This document shows positions 1 through 12,700 of a stretch of 64,000 nt of DNA, piece after piece; positions within the stretch are counted from its first letter, which is position 1, and the number at the start of each line of letters is the position of its first letter. This stretch comes from Anoplolepis gracilipes (lineage: Eukaryota; Arthropoda; Insecta; Hymenoptera; Formicidae). Both the position numbers and the translations under genes were made by a program. A model generated the notes under the pieces. It saw only the letters and a list, made by a program, of their open reading frames with translations. It was not told the DNA's origin and did no database searches. Location: NCBI RefSeq assembly GCF_047496725.1, contig NC_132980.1:4454572-4518571 (forward strand), read 5' to 3'.

Positions 1-13
1 TTGTAATAACAGG

Positions 14-507
14 ATGATGAAAAAGATTTTTGTTGTTCCATATGTTAAAAACCTTTCGGAAATGATAGTTTCAAAGATTGAAAAAGCAGAATTCCTAATA
101 GGATATCGATGTTTGAATAAATTGGATAACTTTATAAAAGTCAAAAAGACAAGAATCTTTTCATGACGAATTCAAATGTCATATATAAAATAAATTGCAA
201 TGGTTGTAACGCGTCATATGTGGGACAGACTAAGAGACAATTACAGACACGCATAAAAGAACATATTAATAACATAAAACTAAGTTCAGACAGACATTCG
301 GTTATTTCGGAACATATACTAAAAGAGAAACATACATTTAATTGAGACGATGTGAAAATTTTGAATTATGAATCTAACTATCACAAGAGACTTATTTCGG
401 AAATGTTACACATTAGGGATCAGAATAACGGATTAAATTCAAATAAAGATACAGAATTGTTAAATGAATTGTATTTTGACATATTACAGGAACTAAAAAA
501 CACATAA
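14..507 (+). pseudogene. Penelope-like retroelement, C-terminal GIY-YIG endonuclease remnant
   Basis: This is the tail of a Penelope-like retroelement protein. Frame 2 from position 14 reads a stretch beginning KKIFVVPYVKNLSEM and reaching LNKLDNFIKVKK, typical of the linker before the endonuclease. A one-base frameshift near 163 moves to frame 1, where NVIYKINCNGCNASYVGQTK carries the GIY-YIG-type signature (here IYK...SYVGQT) followed by TRIKEHI. A TGA at about 343 sits where this family usually has Trp (HTFN-stop-DDVKIL), then the frame stays open through ISEMLHIRDQNNGLN to a TAA at 505-507. The reverse transcriptase part would lie left of the window. One frameshift and one internal stop make it a dead copy. 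The family call rests on motif recognition. Confidence 0.8.
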
Positions 508-1529
508 TAAACTTGTTTGTTAGACGATGATATTTTTGAAAAACAGGATGTTTGTCTGAATATCAGAAAGATTGTTCCTCGACCTTTAGATCAGCATTAT
601 TAGTTTAGTTGCGAATTTGTTGGAGATGAGTTGTTTCTTTATCTTTGTAAGAACGTTTCGTGAGAAGAGAAGTTTTTTGAAAGTCATTATGGACAAGAAA
701 AGTAAGCTCGAAATCTTTAATTTAGCTTCACATTTGTAACACGACATTGTTTTGAGCGATCATTACAGTGAGATTCTTCCTTTTTTCTTTTTTCATTTTC
801 ATAGAAATCACGGCCTCGCGCTTTTTTGAAAAAACGCATGATTCGTTATCACTGGACGGTTATTGTTTCTCGCCCTCTACCGAAGAAGGAATGATTGTCC
901 TACGGAAAAAATGATGATCGTCGCGTGTTGTCTAAAGAATTATTGTGTGAGACCTGCGTTTCGCGTGGACTTTGTTTTGCGTTGAATTTGTAATATTGGT
1001 TCATCTTTATTTGTACATTGACGTTAGAATTTTTATATTAATGTGACTCATTGGACATGCTATCTAGCTTTGCTTTTGGTTTGTTATGTTTCACTATATA
1101 CAGGTAAAAATGGTATTGAAAAAGGCTGCGTACAGCCGAAACGTTTACTTTTAATATGTTTCAAAATTTAGAACAATAAATTTTATATAATTTTTTCCAA
1201 CATATATTTAATTTTGCTCGATTATTGGCCGTTTTTCTTAATGATTATTTTTAAATAGAATTACGAGCGTTGAAGAGTTTTGTCATTTCTTATTTAAATG
1301 CATAATTTACAATTTGGCTTATTAGTGAATTGCCTATTGCTTATACCATAAAAACAAAAGAGAATTTTTTTAAAAATTTCTCCAGTTCCTATAATTTCAT
1401 AAGATTTTCCCGGTACAAAAGAAATCCTGACAATTCTAGATTTTCCATGTTTTTTTCAAAAAATAGACCCTTTATTTTTTAATTAAGTCATTTGTTTTAT
1501 ATGAGTGATTATGGTCACTATATACAGAG
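508..1529 (+). other. Probable 3' tail of the Penelope-like element, then unassigned DNA
   Basis: No coding potential is visible. The stretch to about 1200 is likely the untranslated tail of the retroelement; it contains a short hairpin-like GGCTGCGTACAGCC just before CGAAACG at about 1123-1142, a pattern I associate with 3' ends of such elements. From 1200 to 1529 I see nothing specific. Confidence 0.35.
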
Positions 1530-1787
1530 TATTTTAAGATTACCCGGCAAAAAAAAGTCCATATAAAATTGGCCATTTATGGATTTTGTCAATATCTGGG
1601 CATATCTTGCCAAATATAGTTATACATGATAATATGATAATTAAATAAAATCATATATAATATCATATGATTTCATATGAATTATCATATAATATCATAT
1701 ATGACTATACTTGGTAAGACATGATCAGATATTGACAAAGTCCATATATGGCCAACTTTTTTTCCCGGGTAAATATCTTAAAATATG
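1530..1787. repeat. Palindromic MITE-like element
   Basis: The two halves are inverted copies. The left arm starts ATTTTAAGAT then TACCCGGC, GTCCATAT, TTGGCCAT, GTCAATATCTG; the right arm ends CAGATATTGAC, AAAGTCCATATATGGCCAA, CCCGGGTA, ATCTTAAAAT. The centre is AT-rich with repeated ATATCATAT words. Arms are roughly 100 bp with a few mismatches. No coding sequence is present. Confidence 0.75.
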
Positions 1788-1791
1788 AATT

Positions 1792-2845
1792 TAGGATCTC
1801 ACAAAAAGAAAAAATTTCTTCTGAAGATAAGTATGCTCGTAAACGGTTCGTTTAAGAAAAACATCTAAAGGTATAGATAAGAATGATAAAGAGTTATTGC
1901 TAATAAACTTGTTTCCGTAACCCGTAACTGTATATGTCAATATTATAAAAACAGTACACGAACACCATGTCAACATATTCACCATTAGAATAAATGTAAG
2001 ACATAATAATTATATTAATAATAATGCTTACAAGAGAAGCTATGGAAGTAATTGTTTTTGATTTTGAATATGAACTTTGAATATGTAGTAGTGTAGGTTA
2101 AACTTTGACACATATATTTTTCATTTGTTCTTTACCATTAAATAAAACACCTTTTTGAAAAAAAATCAGTTTTCAGTATTTCTACGGGAATACTCTCGTA
2201 ACAGTAAGTGATATGGAAAAAGTTTCAAAAGTTTTTTGGTTTTTAATATTGTATATTATGTGACAGTGTAATTAGATTTTTCGAAAATATCATATTTTTT
2301 TTAAATCTCCTTCTCCTCCTAATTTTCAAAAAATTTAATTACACTATCATAAAGTACATTTAAAATCGTAAAACTTTTATTTAAAACATTTTTTTTATAT
2401 CTTCTACAGTTTTGACAATTTCGCTTAAAAATATATAAAAACCCGTTTTTTTTCAAAAAGACGTTCACCCCTTTAACTGTCGAAATAATTAAAACAAATA
2501 TGTGTAAGGTGTCTCTTATTTTGCCCTAAATTAAAACATATTCAAAGCTCATCAAAATCGGAGACGGACATTTCCATACCTTCCCCTGTTAGTTTCACGA
2601 AAGCGTCAAACAAATGGAGAAATGTCACTGAAAAAGTTTCTCAGTGATATGTCGATATGGTATATTGTGTATTGTTTTTTATATTATTGACACGTATAGT
2701 TACGGAAACAAATTCGTATTAGCAGTACAATAACTTTATCATTCTTATTCGTATAACTTTAAATGTCAATACTGCTTAAACAAAACGTTTGCGGGTATAT
2801 CTCCAGAGAAAAATTTTTTTGTTTTCTTCAGGTCCTTTTATATTT
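1792..2845. repeat. Long fold-back element, arms of about 500 bp
   Basis: The left half reads in order TTTCTTCTGAAG, ATAAGAATGATAAAG, TTGTTTCCGTAAC, TGTCAATATTATAAAAA, GAACTTTGAATATG, CACCTTTTTGAAAAAAAA. The right half gives the same words in reverse complement in mirrored order, including CTTTATCATTCTTAT, GTTACGGAAACAAA and CATATTCAAAGCTC. The centre near 2310 is itself palindromic (GTGTAATTAGATTTTT against AAAAAATTTAATTACAC). The arms have diverged visibly, so this is an old copy. It is non-coding. Confidence 0.7.
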
Positions 2846-2884
2846 TAAATTAAAACATAACCCTATATAACATATGTTACATGT

Positions 2885-3010
2885 AGGCTGGTGCTACAAT
2901 AGCTGTCGTAAGAGTTTACCAATCGTATTCGAGTATTCTTCTCTAAAGTCAACTATGATTGGTTAACTCTTCCGCCATCGGACTTACGACAGCTATTGTA
3001 GAACCTGCCT
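2885..3010. repeat. Hairpin element with CCAAT/ATTGG core
   Basis: The left arm GGCTGGTGCTACAATAGCTG, TCGTAAGAG, TTTACCAAT is mirrored by ATTGGTTAACTCTTCC, CTTACGACAGCTATTG, TAGAACCTGCC. It is a copy of the same hairpin unit seen at 35190-35322 and 35389-35514. The interior carries TTCTTCTCTAAAGTCAACT, also shared with those copies. Confidence 0.8.
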
Positions 3011-3023
3011 AAACTAAATCTAT

Positions 3024-3153
3024 ATTGGTCGTATCGTAGTATTGTAAATGGTAAACTGTAAGAAATTAATCATAGTTGAACGTGAAGAGAATAATCAAAT
3101 CTGATTGGTTCTTCCTTACAACTTACGACTTACGATGCTACGATACGACCAAT
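3024..3153. repeat. Hairpin element with TTGGTCGTATCGTAG arms
   Basis: The terminal arms are ATTGGTCGTATCGTAG on the left and CTACGATACGACCAAT on the right. The inner part contains AATCATAGTTGAACGTGAAGA and CTGATTGGTTCTTCC, so the core resembles the element immediately to its left although the arms are unrelated in sequence. Confidence 0.75.
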
Positions 3154-3695
3154 GTAGCTGCAGCTTTTACATATTACCTTTATGAGGGAAATTACAAGTA
3201 ACCGATATTTATTAGTAACTTTTATACAATAATAATAGTATTTTAGTTTTATTTAATATATTACGTTAATATAACTGGGTCTGCTGTATTTTTACCGCCA
3301 TTTTTGTGGTGACAGCAAGCTATATTCAAATTCTGCTATGTTTTCATTGACAGTATTCAATATTCCATGTGATATACTTTCGTCGCGTTTTTGTCACGTT
3401 GTGACAGCAAATCATATTGAATTACCTGTGAATTACTTTTTCGATCAAAATCGTTAGGGAAACCTATCGTATTTATGCTTTTCTTAAGGTGTTTTGATAT
3501 CATAACGGAGACGAGGCATACTCCAGGATATTTTGTACGTTACAGTCTACAGTTTACAATGAATGTTTTTGATTTAGTTATTTTATTTACATACCTTCTA
3601 ATTGTATAATATTTTATTTTATATTTTTAATGTAATATTTTAATTATTAATATTTTTATTAATATTTAATTATTTTTCTTTCTTTTTCTGTTGTA

Positions 3696-4615
3696 GGAGA
3701 ACGTGGGGTAGAACGGCACCGCGAGGTACAATGGTGCAGAATCGATATCTTTTTACAGAGATGCTACCATATCATGAAATATGTTGCAATTATTGCTATT
3801 AGGTGTCTGTTTCTGCGTACTGTTATCAGTGGTCGCAATATTTTTAGTTGAAAGTTGTTATAAATTATTTAATGCACTTGCTGTGCTCTCCGCGACTAAG
3901 TTGTAATTCTTCGATATATTTACATAAGATAAACAATGATAAAATTCTATTTTTTATTACCGTAAATACATTTATGTTTTAAAATGATCTTTTCTTATTA
4001 ATTTCATACTATGTCTATGTAAATATTGATTAATTATAATTTTTTATATGATCAAAAGTAAATAAATACGTTTTGAGGCTTAATGAAATATTAGCCCACA
4101 AAATGTTGTACTTTTTATTTTTATACTAGAGAAAGAAAGAGAGTATACATAGATGCTGTCTTTCAAAATTAATACCAAAAATTATTACATTAAAGGATAT
4201 TTTTCCATGTTTTAAAGAGAAAAATATTTATTATAACAATAAGAGAATTGTTTTTATTTATTAATTCATACTTATCATTTAAAAATACAAATCTATATAT
4301 TCTTATATTCTATATATCATATTATAATATATAACTTTTAAGAAGTTTTAGACATCAATGTTAATGAAATAAACAAGTTTTAGAGGTAGTCCATTATACC
4401 CCGCATGAAAAGCATATCACGAAAATGTAGGTTTTACTAAATCAATAATCTCGTCTATTTAAACTATTTAGACTATTATTTTATAATAAACTTGTGTTTT
4501 TGCTTATAGTGAATATTCCAAAGAATATTTTTAGTAAAAAAAAGATCGATTTATTTTTTTAATATGTTGAAAACTTGCTCAATGCTTACGTTAGCCGTTC
4601 TACCCCACGTTCCCC
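3696..4615. mobile_element. Non-autonomous DNA transposon, 23-bp TIRs, TA target
   Basis: The left end is GGAGAACGTGGGGTAGAACG (continuing GC) and the right end is its inverse, CGTTCTACCCCACGTTCCCC, with one mismatch over 22 to 23 bases. TA dinucleotides flank both ends (3694-3695, 4616-4617), consistent with a Tc1/mariner/pogo-type target duplication. The 920-bp interior is AT-rich and has no transposase reading frame. Superfamily assignment is inference. Confidence 0.65.
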
Positions 4616-4845
4616 TAATACTGAAGATGAGTTAAACCAAAACGTCTAATATAATTTAATATTAATATTAAATTATGTTAGATAATATTAGATAATATTA
4701 GATAATAAAATTAAATATTATCTGGTATTTAATTAATTTTTTTTACTTCTCTTTTACTCGTGCTTATTTGCTTATTTATTTATAATTGTTTCATACGTAA
4801 TTTCTACTTCTAGTGAACAAAATGTGCACAATATGTCAGCAACCC

Positions 4846-5165
4846 AGACAAAATATTTATAACAATTATTTAAATATTTTAAAAATATTTATCAAAATAT
4901 TTTATAAATATTAAGATTTTAGATTGAATAGATCATAAATATTTACCATAAATATCCTAGAAAATATTTGAGAAATATTTACAAAATAATTACTATAAAT
5001 ATTTATTTTTGGCTTATCATAAATATTATATAAAATATTTCATCTATATTTTAAAAATATGTCGAATAAAGATTTTTATAAAATATGTATAAAATATTTA
5101 TATAATATTTAAAAAAAATAAATTTTCATAAATATTTATAAATATTTATTATAAATCTTATGTGT
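4846..5165. repeat. AT-rich array of degenerate AAATATTTAT words, CCAGACA-type end
   Basis: Between CCAGACA at the left and TGTGTGG at the right the DNA is almost entirely degenerate repeats of AATATTTATAA and ATATTTTAA in both orientations. It resembles the CCAGACAGCA elements found elsewhere in the window (12863-12957, 36539-36645), but this link is weak. Confidence 0.35.
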
Positions 5166-5908
5166 GGAAAATTGTTAAAAAATTTACTCATTGTCCAAAG
5201 TTGCTAGCAATTTGACATCAATTGTGTCCGAATTAAGCTTGTGATCTGCTAACAAGCTTAATTACAGAATCTAACAGCAAATTAAAGCGGCAAAAACCGA
5301 GCAAGATCTGCTAACATGGCATTAGATTGGCAGAAACTGAGTAGGATCTGTGCGCGCACAATTTGACGTTGACGGTAGATTACTAATAAAAACCGAATAA
5401 AATTTACAGCTATTTAAATAGAATAATAACGTAAATCGGTATTTATGGAAGCTCTTAATATTTGATATCAATTTCAACGAATACAGTTATATTAATGTTA
5501 TATAAATAAATTGAAACTAAATATTACAGATGCACAACTGGTAAGTAATCGGCTAATTGTTATTTTGCTTTCATAAATATAACATGTAATGTAACACAAC
5601 ATATCTCACATAACAAACGGGATTAATTCAACTTAATTAAATAAAACAAATTATGTAGACATAAATTTAATTTATAAGACTCGAGATATAATTATAGTAA
5701 TTATAGATATAATTATATATGAAAATTATAGATATAATTATATGAAAATTAAACTTTAATTTTCAAATATGCTCCAAGTAGACAACAAACGAATAATTAT
5801 TCATTTATCCTGCTAATTACAATCATTCTAAATTTTCTATTGGACTTGTACCAACTATCAAAAATTAAATTAGATAGAATAGTTACCACACTTTTGTGTG
5901 ATCTTATA

Positions 5909-6305
5909 CAGGGTAGGCCATTTTAAACAGTACGGTCAATTTTTCTCGTAAACTAAGCGAAATATCGAAAAATGTTTCAGACAAAAGTTGTATGGTTTCG
6001 AGGGGGCCATAAGAGGGTACCATTGGTTTGACCTTGAAGAATTATTTGAAGGTCACATGAACGTCATGTTTAATTTTTTAAATGGGACACCCTATATATT
6101 ATTGCATATTCTTGTAGCTTATCTCGAGAGCTTTTCAAAACACTTAATAAAATATTTTTTCATTAAATACTTTTCGAGTTATAATGCTTCAAAGTTGCAA
6201 TATTTTGACATAAAATACAAGATATCTCGTAAAATATTCATTTCTCGATTATCTTACCCTAATACTTTTATGCACAGAATAATAAGATGAATCAATTGGT
6301 GTAAT
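5909..6305. mobile_element. Truncated copy of the CAGGGTGTCC fold-back family
   Basis: It begins with TA then CAGGGTAGGCCATTTTAA and shares AATGTTTCAGACAAAAGTTG, GAGGGGGCCATAAGA, CCATTGGTTTGACCTTGAAG and GGGACACC with the fuller copies at 46529-47244 and 50729-51604. The match fades after AATCAATTGGTGTAA near 6305, so the right part is missing. The open frame at 5988-6290 is only the element read through and not a gene. Confidence 0.65.
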
Positions 6306-6702
6306 AAATTAATAACTTTCTGTTATTGTTAAATAGAAGACAAAAGACCTGTCTCTAAACTATAGTTTGGCTATTTCTTCAGGGATATTACAATTAGATA
6401 TATTGAGGACCATTTCTAATCAACAGAAGTAAAAGAATTTCTTAAGAAATGGAATCGAGACTGTGATTTCAATTTCATGTTTCGACAGACACGTGTAGAT
6501 GAGGTTTGAAAAAAATAAACTCTCGATTTTTTATGTCACTTTTATAGAATCAACAAAAATATTTGACTGTATTATTTTATTAATCTTCAATTGTCTTTTT
6601 TTTAGCCAGAACATTTTTATATAACTTTTTTTACTTGATATTACTTGATATAAATCCAATCGTTGTTCATACATAGGCTTTTCATTAATATTAATTGTTG
6701 AT

Positions 6703-7802
6703 TTAAGGATGTTTAGCACCTACAATCGGAGCAAAAAGTAGTCGAAATTGACGAATATATACTTTTCTTATATATTTTAATATATGATTATTATAAAGAT
6801 TGCATAAAATCTTATTATTTATTCATAGCTAGAGTGTAAAAATGTATTATCGAACTTCTGTTGCTTTTTTTCGGAGAATTTTCGTGTTTCTTAAATTATA
6901 ATGAGAAACTTTTATCATTGACGGTACCTCAATTTCAACATTACAGTATAAAATTTGAATTATAAAAATAAAAGAATTTACTCGTACAGAGTAATTTAAA
7001 ATGTCAGAATAAAAATTATAATAGTAAACAATGACAAAATATAGAAGATTTTTAACTATTTCTTTGATAAATTTAATAATTTGTCATTTCTCCGAGAAGA
7101 AAGAAATGTGGCAACATGGTAATTTTTCATAAGTTGGTCAAATTACAAATTGACATATGAGGCCTAGTCGCTTCTCGCTTACACGTTTGTATATAGAAGC
7201 TTCTTCAGATGAAACGATAGGTTATTTAAAATGTCAAGTGAAGGCTCAGCTGAATGCTATGTTGCCACGTTTTCACAATAAATAATATGTCATCTCGGAT
7301 AATAGGACGAAATTGAGAAAATTATATTCAATATCTTTTGAACTAGTCAGTACTTGACCAAAATTATGTGATCAAATATTTCCTTTATATTTAAACTATA
7401 TTTTTGCAAATTTTGAATAAATTCCTATTATTATTTCTATCTATTTTAGCTCTTAAGTTAACACGATCATAGGTTTTTCATAAAATAGAAAATCTGTAAT
7501 CGTATCAATTTAAGGGCTAAAAAGGACAGAAATAATTATATCTATACTTATTTAATATATATATAAATAATTATATTTATAATTATATTAATAATTTTAC
7601 TTATAATTAGATCTACAAAATAATTATATTTATAATAATATCGACGGGTAAATTCATTGCAAATTAAAATCCTTATAACTTTTGATTGCTTCAGTGAATC
7701 AACTCTAGGTTTTTTTATAAGTCTCTGAACATGTATCAGAACAATCTGTGCAAATTTTATTAAACTCCTATATTTTTAAAAATAGTTACGAAACATCCTT
7801 AA
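6703..7802 (+). mobile_element. piggyBac-type non-autonomous element, copy 1
   Basis: The element is bounded by TTAA at both ends, with inverted ends TTAAGGATGTTT and AAACATCCTTAA. It is 1100 bp and has no transposase frame. A second copy lies in inverted orientation at 11328-12421; shared stretches include CAATCGGAGCAAAAAGTAGT, CATAGCTAGAGTGTA and GACGGTACCTC-like words. TTAA flanks with short inverted ends are the usual mark of piggyBac-type transposition; the superfamily call is inference from that. Confidence 0.65.
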
Positions 7803-7939
7803 TGAACTGGAAATATTAAACAATGTTTGTAATACGTTAAGCTTGTGATGATAATTATCTGTCGCGTACAAGTTTTCATATAATATAGACGTTTTAAAGG
7901 GAAGATATCAAATGTCAATCTAAAGTCTGTTCGAAAATT

Positions 7940-8245
7940 GTGATCATGGACCAACTCATTGAAAAAATTATTATTGCTGTTGATTCAAATGTAACGCATA
8001 AACCTCTTGCTAAAGAATTCAGCATGTCCAAGGATACAATTTATGACATTTTGATGAAAAATTTCAACAAAAGGAAGATCTACGCCACATATGTGCTTCA
8101 CAAGATCATCGCTGGACGGGAATATTTGGTCAAAAGACCAGTATATATGATTTAACATCCATCATATTCGTTAAATTTGTCAGCGTTTGACTACATCTTA
8201 TTCCCAGAAATTAAAATAACAGTAAAAAGAACGATGATTTTGAAA
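7940..8245 (+). pseudogene. Decayed mariner-like transposase fragment
   Basis: A frame from 7940 reads a helix-turn-helix-like stretch (PLAKEFSMSKDTIYDILMK) and then KRKIYATYVLHK, resembling the region of mariner transposases that reads (K)xxxWVPHxL. After a TAA at 8153-8155 the same frame continues HPSYSLNLSAFDYILFPEIK, which matches the mariner catalytic block HPPYSPDLxPxDxxLFPxLK. Most of the DD(D/E) core between these blocks is missing, so it is internally deleted as well as stopped. The call rests mainly on the last block. Confidence 0.6.
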
Positions 8246-9711
8246 TTATAATTTTAACGAAAGTTAACAAGAATATCTTTTTCTTAGAGAAATATGTGAA
8301 AAATCTAAAAGCATAATTTAAAAATAAAAAATCCCGCCGGTTTTAAAGTTTTTGTAAGTTAAAAGATTTACAGGTGATCTGATTCTGGTTCTGATATCAA
8401 AAATCTATCACACTATTTTAAAGATTTTCACTTAATAATAAAAAAAGTTCTTATACATTTTTATTAAGATCTACAAAGTAATATCAAAATTATTTAAGAA
8501 AAATGATTCTCAAATTTGAACTTTAGAGACAAGTGTCTCGATGGAAATGCATTATGGAAACAAATTTTATAGAAACTTATGGGATTATTTTTACCTGCTC
8601 TACTTGCCCACGAGAGATTGCTCATCTTTATCAGGGCACCTTGTATAAGTCTTCATAAAGAGTCATTGAGATCATCCCAAAGACGGATTCATACATTGTT
8701 TCGAACATTTAACGAAATTCGAACATTGTTTAGTATGTATTAATACAAAAAGAACAAATTTCGAATAAATATTTTAATCAAAATATTTGTTTTTTTCGAT
8801 ATACTGACAATGAGTCAAAAAATGTGTCGTTTTATTTTAAAAAAATGGACAATTTAAAATCTTATAAGACGAAAAAAAGGGGAAAAATTGTTATCATAAT
8901 ATTTTTAAAATAAACAATCTTCTCCCTCGACATTCTTTTGTATTATTAAAAGCAACAAAAATATTATAAATGTTTAAATTAAAGAAAACATCCTCTATAC
9001 ATATAAGTATAAATATGACTTATATACATGATGTATCGAAAATTATAGCACAAGCGAAATATTGATTTCTCATGTAAATACAAATCGAAAGAATAGAATG
9101 AAATATTTTCAAACCGAAAACTTTGCTTTTTCGAACAAATTGATTTTGAAGATTTAAATACGTGCACACTTAATTAACAGTGTATATCGACGTAAAAGAT
9201 CTTGATCTACATGCAATCATTTCTGTTCGTTTATTTGTAAAGGACAATTATAAGAATAATTGTAAACAAACAATAAACAATTGCAATCAGTTGACGTTTT
9301 TTTTAATTCACCGAACGATACTTTGTATGCAATCAGAAGAATGACATTTTCAATAATTTGTAATTTAATAAAATAAATGAATTATTCAAACTTGTGTGAT
9401 TATTTATTATTTGATCCATACCAAGTTATGACATTGTTTATAAGTACGAACAAAAAGAGTTTTGTATAATGATATTCGATTTTTACCAGTCAAATTGCAC
9501 ACATCAACGAAAAATCGGTTTAACGATATTATATTATATTATAAATTATGTTAAATTACATAAAATTATTGTTATTATTAAATTATATAAAATGATATTA
9601 TATAAAAAAAAATTTATTTTATATTTTCCATTTGCATTTGCATGAGGAATTATTTCCAGTTTGCTTGTAAAACATCCTATTCTGATATAATCTGTATACA
9701 TATATAAATAC
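8246..9711. other. Intron sequence of the alpha-2/delta gene, nothing specific
   Basis: This AT-rich stretch lies downstream of alpha-2/delta exon 5, and no exon, RNA gene or clear element ends could be found in it. It is probably part of the large intron 5, since the next exon of the gene (start of the von Willebrand A domain) is not in the window. Confidence 0.5.
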
Positions 9712-12700
9712 CTGGAAAACGACGTAGAAATCCTGCTGTTGCTCCGTAATATTGCCATGATAATGTAGGGTCGCTCTCATAATTATTAACAAACAAGAGA
9801 TCTAAATATTCGCTCCATTGAATGCCTGAGGCAACATCACGTTCTGAAAACAAATGATCAATTTATACTAAAAATAATTAAGCCAAACTACATTATTTTT
9901 TCATGCTAAGCGAGTGGCTACATCCCACAAGGCTCTTCTAAAAAAATACAAACATTTCTCACCATTTCTTAATCAATGGTCTTTTCAGAATGGCGTTTAG
10001 TCGGCCTCGAAGTAATAAAATGTATTGCATACATTTGAGAAAAAAAATAATAAAAAAAGACTTCTTTTTTTGTTATTTTTATGTAGAATTTAATAATGTA
10101 AAAAATTTTTTTTATTTTTCAACGTTATATTAAAATTATTTTGTTTTTTACATGAAGCAGTATATTTTTATTTTAATGCCATAAAAGCAGAAGAAGACAA
10201 ATCTAAAAGACTCAGTTGAAATAATCTTGAATCCAATGTTACAGGAATACTTAAGGAAATTATTGAAATAGAATTAAGATCTTTATTACACTTTATTTTA
10301 TTTATTTCATGAGTAAATGAATAACAGTATCATAAAATGTGTTATTTAATGAAATTATATTCAATAATAAAGCAATTTTAAACAATAATTTGCTTATATT
10401 ATTAAAACAATAATATGCATTATTGGACTAAAAATAATCTACTAAATGCGACAAAGACATTAATAAATTAAAATCTTAATGTTTGATATTAATATCTGAA
10501 TTATAAACGACAGGATTATTAATTCATTTTTAATCATCCAATAAATGCTCAAATATACATAACATTCCTTCAAAATAAGAGAACAATTCTTTTGGAAGAA
10601 ATAAATTTGTCAATATGTCAAAATAAATGATTTCAATATGATGATGTTCCATCACATTAGACGTTAATAAGGGTATAGTTATACACACATATTTAGAAAA
10701 ATTATGTACCATATGTTTTTCTTAATAACAAATTATCAGAATTTGGAGATTTTTTGCGAAAATGTCAAGAAAATCATAATTTCTTACAAGTTTCCAATTT
10801 TTAGCCTCACGTATCTTTGTAACTACATCTTAAAGTCTTCTCATACTTCTTATTATTTCAATTATTTCAAACCATTTATTTCAAACGGCTTATTTAAAGA
10901 CTAAATGTTAACTTCGTACGCTACTTTCTCGCGAATGTCCACATTTATTAATTTATTTATATCATAATTCTCAAAGTTGGAAAAGTTACTTTATGAAAGT
11001 AACTCGTTATCCTTACCATTCTTTTTTCCAAAAAATAACTCGTTACCGTTACTTAAAAAGTACCGAATTGTTACAATTTTTCCGTTACTTTTTTTTGTAT
11101 ACAATACAAACTTTACATAAAAACTTTTTTAATACAAGATCAAAAAAATTAAATTAAAAATTTACACTAAACACTAAAAATTTTTAAACATTATTTTACA
11201 TTAATGTAATCAAAATGATATAATTTTGATAGTGATATCGCTATAGATATAAAGTATGTAATAATTTTGATAATAATAAATTATTTTAAATAAGAGAAAC
11301 TTTTGAAAAAAGTGTAAACAAGCTATCTTAAAGATGTTTAGTACGTATTTTTAAAAATATAGGAATTTAATAAAATTTGCACAGATTGTTCTGCAACATG
11401 TTCAGAGCCTTATAAAAAAACCTGGAGTTGATTCACTGAAGCAATCAAAAGTTATAACGATTTTAATTTGCAATGAATTTACCCGTCGATATTATTATAA
11501 ATATAATTATTTTGTGGATCTAATTATAAGTAAAATTATTAATATAATTATAAATATAATTATTTATATAAATAAGTATAAATATAATTATTTCTGTCTT
11601 TTTTAGCCTTTAAATTGATACGATTACAGATTTTCTATCTTATAAAAAACCTGTGATCGTGTTGATTTAAAAGCTAAAATAGATAGAAATAATAATAGGA
11701 ATTTATGCAAAATTTGCAAAAGTCTAATTTAAATATAGAGGAAATATTTAATCACATAATTTTGGTCAAGTACTGACTAGTTCAAAAGATATTGAATATA
11801 ATTTTCTCAATTTCGTCCTATTATCCGAGATGACATATTATTTATTGTGAAAACGTGGCAACATAGCATTCAGCTGAGCCTTCACTTGACATTTTAAATA
11901 ACCTATCTTTTCATCTGAAGAAGCTTCTATATACAAACATGTAAGCGAGAAGCTTACTAGGCCTCATATATCAATTTGCAATTTGACCAACTTATGAAAA
12001 ATTACCATGTTGCCACATTTCTTTCTTCTCGGAAAAATGACAAATTATTAAATTTATCAAAAAAATAGTTAAAAATCTTCTATATTTTGTCATTATTCAC
12101 TATTATAATTTTTATTCTAACATTTTAAATTACTCTGTACGAGTAAATTCTTTTATTTTTATAATTCAAATTTTGTGCTGTAATGTTGAAATCGAAGTAC
12201 CGTCAATGATAAAAGTTTCTCATTATAATTTAAGAAACACAAAAATTCTTTGAAAAAAAGCAGCAGAAGTTCGAAAATACATTTCTACACTCTAGCTATG
12301 AATAAATAATAAGATTTTATGCAATCTTTATAATAATCATATATTAAGATATATGAGAAAAGTATATAGTCGTCAATTTCGACTACTTTTTGCTCCGATT
12401 GTAAGTACCAAACATCCTTAAACACTTTTAGATAATGTAAATGTAAATAAAGTAATTTTCTTATTGTTAGTTTATTTTCAATAGATTTAAATATGGTCAA
12501 TATCGCTTTCTTCACGTCTCTTCAATTTTTTTTATTTCAAAATTCTACCACGATACGATAATTTTTATAATATCGAATTCTTGACTAATCATTGAAATTA
12601 TCTGTCTACTTAAATGTTTTTTACAAAGTAGAAAGATACTAGAAAGAGATTCCAGTAGCGTCTATGTGATACTGCAGTTCAATACTCGTATCAATCCCTA

